Shown piece by piece: positions 59,087 to 64,000 of a stretch of 64,000 nucleotides of DNA. The stretch is from Myxococcota bacterium. Lineage in GTDB: Bacteria; Myxococcota_A; UBA9160; UBA6930. Each line of letters starts with the position of its first letter. The first letter of the stretch is position 1. Location of the stretch: positions 111,412 to 175,411 of the forward strand of contig JANQFK010000046.1 in the NCBI GenBank assembly GCA_028277885.1. The letters are read 5' to 3'. Made by a program: the position numbers and the translations under genes. The notes under the pieces are model-generated. The model worked only from the letters and a program-made list of their open reading frames with translations, was not told the origin of the DNA and did not search any database.

Positions 59087-59805
59087 GCCCGGGCGCTCCG
59101 CAGCACCGCCGCGGCACGCTCCGAGCCGGCGCAGAGCACGAGATCGAGGGCCGAGAGGTGGGAGACGAAGGGCCCGTGGAGCTGCTCGTAGACGGGGTGG
59201 ACGTAGTCGTGGAACGCGACCCGGAAGCCCAGGGACTCGAAGAGCGGCACGTCGAAGTAGCTGCGCCCGGCGGCGCCCTCGAGGAGCTCGCGGGCTCCCA
59301 GGGCCTCGAGGTATGCGGCGACGCGATGGGTCGGGCCCGGCTGCTCCGGGAAGCGCTCCCGGTAGCGGGCCTCGAGGCCGAGCTCCGACGACAGCAGGAT
59401 CGGCGTGCGCACGTCGAGGCGATCGGCGAGGAAGCGGATGCTGGGAAGCGTGGCGTCCACCAGGCGCGGCGTCGCGGCCGGGATCTCCTTGGCGAGGCCC
59501 TCGAGGGTCTCGTCCACGGCGACGCCGCGGGCGTACAGGTGGCGCAGGGTGGTGAGGTGCTTGCGCAGCCAGGGCACGCCCTCCTCGAGGCGGACCTCGC
59601 GGAGCGGCGTGGCGTCGTCGGCACGCACGGGCAGCGTGAGCCACACCGGACCGTCGGGCCCCTTGACGCGGTTGCGCCGCGCCCATCCCGAGGAGCTGTA
59701 GGCGAGCTCGTCGGCCACCAGGAACGCGTCCACCTGGAGCATCTGGTCGAAGTAGCCGAGCCAGGGCAGGTAGCCGGGCTGGATGCCCGCGATGCGCGTC
59801 GCCAT
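59083..59805 (-). CDS. WbqC-family protein
   Basis: 240 residues. It opens IAGIQPGYLPWLGYFDQM, the WbqC signature, with RNRVKGPDGPVWLTLPV and VRTPILLSSELGL following. The C-terminal half contains SYFDVPLFESLGFRVAF. The family occurs in O-antigen and glycolipid gene clusters and its reaction is still debated. The coupling to a polyprenyl-phosphate glycosyltransferase in the same operon supports a role in surface glycan building. ATG 59805 is the natural start. It is divergent from the radical SAM/SPASM gene by 44 bases. Confidence 0.9.
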   Translation of the reverse strand: MATRIAGIQPGYLPWLGYFDQMLQVDAFLVADELAYSSSGWARRNRVKGPDGPVWLTLPVRADDATPLREVRLEEGVPWLRKHLTTLRHLYARGVAVDETLEGLAKEIPAATPRLVDATLPSIRFLADRLDVRTPILLSSELGLEARYRERFPEQPGPTHRVAAYLEALGARELLEGAAGRSYFDVPLFESLGFRVAFHDYVHPVYEQLHGPFVSHLSALDLVLCAGSERAAAVLRSARA

Positions 59806-59849
59806 CAGGTCTCCGAGGCCGAATAGCTCACTATGGTACCCTAGGCTCG

Positions 59850-60782
59850 ATGCGGCGCGCCCTCGACTTCCCTCGGCGCATCAACGTCGAGCTCACCAAC
59901 CACTGCAACCAGCGCTGCCGCCTCTGCCCGCGTCTCGGCTTCACCCGCCCACTGGGCTTCATGGAGCCCGAGCGCTTCCGCCGCATCGCGCGGGAGTGCG
60001 CCGGGCACCGGACCGCGCTGTGGCTGCACTTCCTCGGCGAGTCGCTGCTGCATCCGCGGATCGTCGAGCTCGTGCGCTTCGCGAGCGCGGTCGGCGTCCC
60101 CCAGGTCGGGCTCTCCACCAACGCGGTCTCGCTCCACGGCGAGCTGGCCGAGGGCCTGCTGGGTGCGGGGCTCGACCGGCTGGAGTGCTCGATGGACGCG
60201 AGCGACCGCGACGGCTACCTCGCGATGCGCGGCCGCGACCACTTCGAGCGCGTGACGCGCAACGTCGAGGGCTTCCTGGCGCGCAAGCGCGAGCGCAGGC
60301 TCCAGCGGCCCGTGGTCTCGATCCAGTTCATGCGGACGCCGACGGTGGAGGCCCGCCTCCCCGACCTCGTCGAGCGCTGGCGCCCCCACCTCGGCGCCGA
60401 CGACTTCGTGATGACGATCCAGCCCGCGTCCTTCTCGGGGGCCGTGGCGGTGGAGCTGCCCCAGGCCCCTTCCGCCCGACCGCCGTGCCCGTGGCTCTTC
60501 GAGGCCCTGATGGTCCTCCAGGACGGGACCGTGACGATGTGCGGCGCGGACTGGGACGCCCGGGCGCCCCTCGGGAGGGTGGGCGCTCCCGGCGACGCCT
60601 CGATCGCGGCGATCTGGCGCGGAGCGGAGATGGAGCGGCGCCGGGCGGCCCACCGCGCCGGGCGCCACGGCGCCGTCGCCGCCTGCGCGGACTGCGAGGA
60701 CTGGCGCCTCGCCGACGGCAGCGGCTACGTGAACGCGCTCGAGGAGCTGGACGCGGCCGCGCCGCTGCGACGCCCTGCCTAG
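59850..60782 (+). CDS. Radical SAM/SPASM-domain protein
   Basis: 310 residues. The radical SAM motif CNQRCRLC at about residues 19-26 holds the three cluster ligands. GLSTNAVSLHGEL and LECSMDASDRDGY are the usual internal segments. The C-terminal SPASM-like part has CPWLFEALMVLQDGTVTMCG and CADCEDW for a second cluster. SPASM proteins modify peptides, proteins or sugars. ATG 59850 is chosen. The last bases share CTAG with the convergent UnbV gene's stop. Confidence 0.9.
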   Translation: MRRALDFPRRINVELTNHCNQRCRLCPRLGFTRPLGFMEPERFRRIARECAGHRTALWLHFLGESLLHPRIVELVRFASAVGVPQVGLSTNAVSLHGELAEGLLGAGLDRLECSMDASDRDGYLAMRGRDHFERVTRNVEGFLARKRERRLQRPVVSIQFMRTPTVEARLPDLVERWRPHLGADDFVMTIQPASFSGAVAVELPQAPSARPPCPWLFEALMVLQDGTVTMCGADWDARAPLGRVGAPGDASIAAIWRGAEMERRRAAHRAGRHGAVAACADCEDWRLADGSGYVNALEELDAAAPLRRPA

Positions 60783-62902
60783 GCCCCGTCGGGCTCCAGC
60801 ACCAGCACGCGGTTCGCAGCCACGTCCTCGCGGACGCTCTCGGAGCCGTCGGGCCACACGACCCGAACCCGCTCCACCCGGGTGGCTTCGCCGAGGCCGA
60901 AGTGGGCCTCGAAGGGCGGCTGGGAGAGGTAGCTCCCGCCCGAGAGGATGCGCCGCCGCTGGCTCTCCCCGTCGCTCTCGACGATGACGGTCGCGCCGAC
61001 CGCCAGCCGGTTGGGAGCCCTCCAGCGCGGTCGAACCACCAGCCAGGCGCCGGCCTCACGCGTCGCATTGAGCAGCACGTAGCCGGGCCCGTTGTTGGTG
61101 CTCGCCACCAGGTCGAGGCGCCCGTCGCGGTCCAGGTCGCCGGCCACGAGGCCGCGCCCCACCTCGCGCATCCGCCCCAGGTCGCCCGTGCCGACGGTGA
61201 CGTCGGCGTAGCGGTCGCCGCGCCGCTCGTAGACCAGTGGAGGCTCGGCGAGGCAGCGGGGCTCCTGCACCCACTCGCCCCGGAAGGCGGTGAGGTCGGG
61301 GTCGAAGGGGGTGGGATGGCCGTTCACCATCACCAGGTCGAGGTCCCGGTCGTTGTCGAGGTCCTCGGCGGCGACGCCCCAGCTCGTCACGCCCAGGGAT
61401 CCCGCCGAGAGGCCGAGCTCGTGGGTGCGCTCGCTGAAGAAGCCCCCGGAGGCGTCGCCCAGGCGGTTCAGCACGGCGGCGTTGTACTCGGTGCGGAAGT
61501 TCGTGTAGAGCAGGTCCAGCGCGGAGTCGCCGTCGAGGTCCGCCACGGCGACTCCCATGCCGGCACGGGCGTCGTAGAGGCGCGTCGCCGTCGAGGCGTC
61601 CTCGAAGCGCCCGGCGCCGAGCCCGCGGTAGAAGCGGTTCGGCGACTCGTCGTTGGCGACGAAGAGGTCCGGGAGGCCGTCGCCGTCGAAGTCCGTGAAG
61701 GCGACCCCCAGGCCGCGGCCGGTCTCGTCGGCGACGCCCGCCTGCTCCGTGACCTCCCGGAAGCGCCCGTCTCCCTCGTTGCGGAAGAGCTGGTTGGCGG
61801 CCGGCTCGTACATGTGGGGCGCGAACAGCGAGAGCCGGCTGCGCTCGTCGAAGAGCAGCCGGACGACGCGGTCGGGCTCCCGGTCGGGACGCTCGACCCA
61901 CTGGGAGACGTAGAGGTCGAGGTCGCCGTCGCCGTCCATGTCCGCGAAGGCGGCTCCGGTGCTGGCGCCGCCGTCCCCCGCCAGCCCGGCCGCCTCGGTG
62001 ACGTCCTCGAACCGCATCCCGCCGAGGTTCCGCAGCAGCCGATTCGAGCCCCAGTGGGTGACGAGGAGCTCGGGGAGGGCGTCGCCGTCGAGGTCCGCGG
62101 CCGCAACCCCGTAGGCGAAGCCCGTGTGCTCGAGCCCGGAGCCGGGGGTCGCGTCGTCGAAGCGACCGTCGCCGCGGTTGCGCAGCAGCCCGTTGGCCGC
62201 GCCTCCGGCGGGCGCCTCCCGGGTGCCGCCGAGGAAGAGCAGGTCGAGGTCTCCGTCGGCGTCGAGGTCGAGGAGCGCGAGGCCCGAGCCCATGGTCTGG
62301 TAGAGCGCGTCGATCCGCTCGCCCCGCTGGTGGTGCCGGAAGCCGGCGCCGCTGCCGGCGGTCGCGTCCACGAAGCGGAGCGCCGTCCCGCCGAGCCTCG
62401 CGCGCTCGGTCTCGAGGCGCGGGCGCAGCACGTCGTGGACCCACTCCGGGAGGCGCGACTCCTCTCCCAGCTCCACCAGGCGCGCGTAGTGGAGCAGCGC
62501 CCGCGGCAGGTCGTCCTTGGCGAGCCAGGCGCGCACGCGGGCGGGCGCCACCCGGTCCTCGAAGAGCCGGGCGTCGGCCTCGATGGCGTCGAGCCTCGCG
62601 AGGGCGGCGTCGGGATCGCGGCGCTCGAGGGCCGGCTCCACCCGACGGCGCAACGCCCACTCGACGCGCAGGGAGGGCAACGCGCGGTCGGTGTAGAGCA
62701 GCAGGGTACGCCCGAAGGCGAGCAGGTCCTGTGCGAAGGCGATCTGGAGCCCGACCAGCGCGACTCCGGGGACGGCCCACCACCAGCGCAGCCGGCGGCC
62801 GCGCCTCGGGCTGCGGCGCCGGCGCTCTCGAACGCTTGCTGCCTCTTCCATCGGGTCGCTGGGCTCCGCCACCGCCGGCCGGAGGTATGATAGGTCAGGC
62901 AT
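60779..62902 (-). CDS. FG-GAP/VCBS-repeat protein with ASPIC/UnbV C-terminal domain (CRTAC1-like)
   Basis: 707 residues. An N-terminal membrane segment (WWAVPGVALVGLQIAF) is followed by a helical stretch and then at least six FG-GAP units with calcium-binding DxDxDGDxD loops (for example LDLDADGDLDLLFLG, FADMDGDGDLDLYVS, AGDLDRDGRLDLVAS). The C-terminal ASPIC/UnbV region has RRRILSGGSYLSQPPFEAHF and RVVWPDGS. Such proteins are exported and thought to bind partners or ligands at the cell surface. ATG 62902 is used; ATG 62851 would cut off 17 residues. It is divergent from the multihaem cytochrome, and the two ATGs share CATG. Confidence 0.87.
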   Translation of the reverse strand: MPDLSYLRPAVAEPSDPMEEAASVRERRRRSPRRGRRLRWWWAVPGVALVGLQIAFAQDLLAFGRTLLLYTDRALPSLRVEWALRRRVEPALERRDPDAALARLDAIEADARLFEDRVAPARVRAWLAKDDLPRALLHYARLVELGEESRLPEWVHDVLRPRLETERARLGGTALRFVDATAGSGAGFRHHQRGERIDALYQTMGSGLALLDLDADGDLDLLFLGGTREAPAGGAANGLLRNRGDGRFDDATPGSGLEHTGFAYGVAAADLDGDALPELLVTHWGSNRLLRNLGGMRFEDVTEAAGLAGDGGASTGAAFADMDGDGDLDLYVSQWVERPDREPDRVVRLLFDERSRLSLFAPHMYEPAANQLFRNEGDGRFREVTEQAGVADETGRGLGVAFTDFDGDGLPDLFVANDESPNRFYRGLGAGRFEDASTATRLYDARAGMGVAVADLDGDSALDLLYTNFRTEYNAAVLNRLGDASGGFFSERTHELGLSAGSLGVTSWGVAAEDLDNDRDLDLVMVNGHPTPFDPDLTAFRGEWVQEPRCLAEPPLVYERRGDRYADVTVGTGDLGRMREVGRGLVAGDLDRDGRLDLVASTNNGPGYVLLNATREAGAWLVVRPRWRAPNRLAVGATVIVESDGESQRRRILSGGSYLSQPPFEAHFGLGEATRVERVRVVWPDGSESVREDVAANRVLVLEPDGA

Positions 62903-64000
62903 GTCCCGGGCTTCCGTCGATGCAGTGCGGGTGGGGCGGGCGCGGGAGCGCGGCTCCGTGGCCTCCCGGGCGGCGCTCGTCACCCTCGTCCTGCTGGCTG
63001 CGACGGGCGTGGCCCTGGTCTTCGCGCCGGCGAGCCCGCGGGGCCAGGCCCTCCTGCTCGTCCACGTGGCGATCGGCTGCGCGGCGGCGCTTCCGCTCGG
63101 GGTCTGGGTGGCTCGCCACACCGCGCTGCTCTGGTCCCTGGAGCGCGGCGCCTCGCGGACCCTGGCGCTGCTCGCCACGGGCCTGGTCCTCGTCTCCCTG
63201 GCGAGCGGCCTCGGGCTGGTCGCGCTCTACGTCGGCTCGGGCTTCCCCGGCGCTGGCCCGCGGTGGCTCCACGCGGCGGCCGCGGCGGGAATCCTCGTCC
63301 TGCTCCCGGTTCACGTGGTGAGCGCGCGGCGGCGCACCGGCGCGGCGGAGCGGGGCCACCCAGCCCCCGTCGTCGTGGCCCTGGCCCTCACCGCCCTGGC
63401 GGTCTGGCTCCTGGGCCCGGCCCTCGACGACGGCGGAGGCCTGCGGCCCGTGCCTCCGGACCATCCGCGCACGCCCGACGGTGGCGTCTTCGACGCCTCC
63501 TTCGTCCGCACCACCCACGAGGGCTTCGTCGAGCTGCGGCGTCTCACCGGAAGCGAGACCTGCGGGTCCTGCCATCGCGAGATCTTCGAGGAGTGGTCGG
63601 CCAGCGTGCACCGCTTCAGCGGCATCGACAATCCGCTGGTCGCGGCCGCGACGCGGCCCGCCGAGGAGAAGGGAGGGCTCGCTGCGGCCCGCTTCTGCGC
63701 CGCCTGCCACGAGCCCGTGGCGCTGCTGTCGGGCGCGGTCACGGAGTCCGTCTTCCGCGTCCCGCCCGGCCACCTCGAGACCGGGGTGAGCTGCCTGGTG
63801 TGCCACGGCATCCAGCGCGTGCCCGGCACCGACGGGAACGGGCGCATGGTGTACGCGCCTCCGGACGGGTTCGCGTTCCAGAACCGCGGCTCGCGGGCTG
63901 CCGACGCGCTCAACCGCCTGCTGGTGCGGAGCTTCCCGGAGGCCCACCGCGAGGCCATGACGCCGCCGGTGATCCACACCTCCCACCAGTGCTCCTCGTG
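62901..64000 (+). CDS. Multihaem cytochrome c-like membrane protein (C-terminus outside window)
   Basis: The frame is open from ATG 62901 to the window end (366 residues). About five hydrophobic segments lie between residues 24 and 174. A periplasmic part follows with three CxxCH haem sites (CGSCH at 221, CAACH at 266, CLVCH at 298) and a further Cys at the edge (HQCSS), so more haems are likely. The spacing resembles cytochrome c554-type domains. It probably moves electrons from the quinone pool or across the envelope. The neighbouring UnbV protein may be its partner; this pairing is inferred. Confidence 0.85.
   Translation, partial: MSRASVDAVRVGRARERGSVASRAALVTLVLLAATGVALVFAPASPRGQALLLVHVAIGCAAALPLGVWVARHTALLWSLERGASRTLALLATGLVLVSLASGLGLVALYVGSGFPGAGPRWLHAAAAAGILVLLPVHVVSARRRTGAAERGHPAPVVVALALTALAVWLLGPALDDGGGLRPVPPDHPRTPDGGVFDASFVRTTHEGFVELRRLTGSETCGSCHREIFEEWSASVHRFSGIDNPLVAAATRPAEEKGGLAAARFCAACHEPVALLSGAVTESVFRVPPGHLETGVSCLVCHGIQRVPGTDGNGRMVYAPPDGFAFQNRGSRAADALNRLLVRSFPEAHREAMTPPVIHTSHQCSS

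Overview
The window is very GC-rich DNA that is densely coded on both strands. It appears to come from a diderm, heterotrophic bacterium. An LpxL/HtrB-type acyltransferase, TonB-receptor and outer-membrane beta-barrel genes point to an outer membrane. A PEP-CTERM protein, an ASPIC/UnbV FG-GAP protein, a multihaem cytochrome c, several glutathione S-transferases, short-chain dehydrogenases, acyl-CoA-type enzymes and a P450 remnant fit an uncultured Myxococcota or related 'deltaproteobacterial' lineage. That placement is inference from gene content. There is no rRNA in the window. Three tRNA genes are present, all with an encoded CCA end.

Layout. 0-6 kb: Fe-alcohol dehydrogenase (partial), two TetR regulators each divergent from an enzyme (O-methyltransferase; SDR) with inverted-repeat operators between, and an ABC-F ATPase. 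6-12.5 kb: GT-C-like membrane protein, B12-binding radical SAM protein, esterase/DUF3147 pair, a decayed KefB-type RCK gene and an LpxL-like acyltransferase. 12.5-16.4 kb: tRNA-Arg, a decayed TonB receptor, an XRE regulator, an ECF sigma/anti-sigma pair, DUF937 and Kbp. 16.4-22.5 kb: response regulator and hybrid kinase, serine hydrolase, RRM protein, DUF1329 protein and tRNA-His. 22.6-27.7 kb: tRNA-Arg followed by an SxtJ-like / carbamoyltransferase / SxtK-like (DUF5989) cluster, facing a methyltransferase/SGNH-hydrolase operon. 28-46 kb: catabolic and redox genes, including a Coq4-like protein, a flavin monooxygenase, an acyl-CoA ligase/MaoC operon headed by a two-domain serine hydrolase under a divergent PucR-type regulator, an OYE reductase, and DUF2237 beside a photolyase stub. 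46-51 kb: a lone sigma region-2 protein, a consensus CRP site, and a small protein coupled to a secreted caspase/C13-like-PDZ-thioredoxin fusion. 51-61 kb: PEP-CTERM metalloprotease-like protein and a surface-glycan set (TMTC-like and polyprenyl-P-mannose synthase-like enzymes, GT2, WbqC, GNAT, metallo-beta-lactamase-fold and radical SAM/SPASM proteins). 61-64 kb: FG-GAP/UnbV protein divergent from a multihaem cytochrome that runs off the window.

Two themes run through the window. First, gene decay: seven broken genes or stubs (TVP38, KefB/RCK, TonB receptor, P450, photolyase, B12-radical SAM and a frameshifted Cys-rich secreted protein) lie among intact operons. Second, short hairpin repeats sit exactly at gene 3' ends. 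Two copies of a 49-bp element supply the stop codons of two unrelated genes, and one of them marks the point where the TVP38 gene breaks off. The most unusual single protein is the caspase/C13-PDZ-thioredoxin fusion. The most system-like block is the SxtI/J/K-like cluster next to tRNA-Arg.
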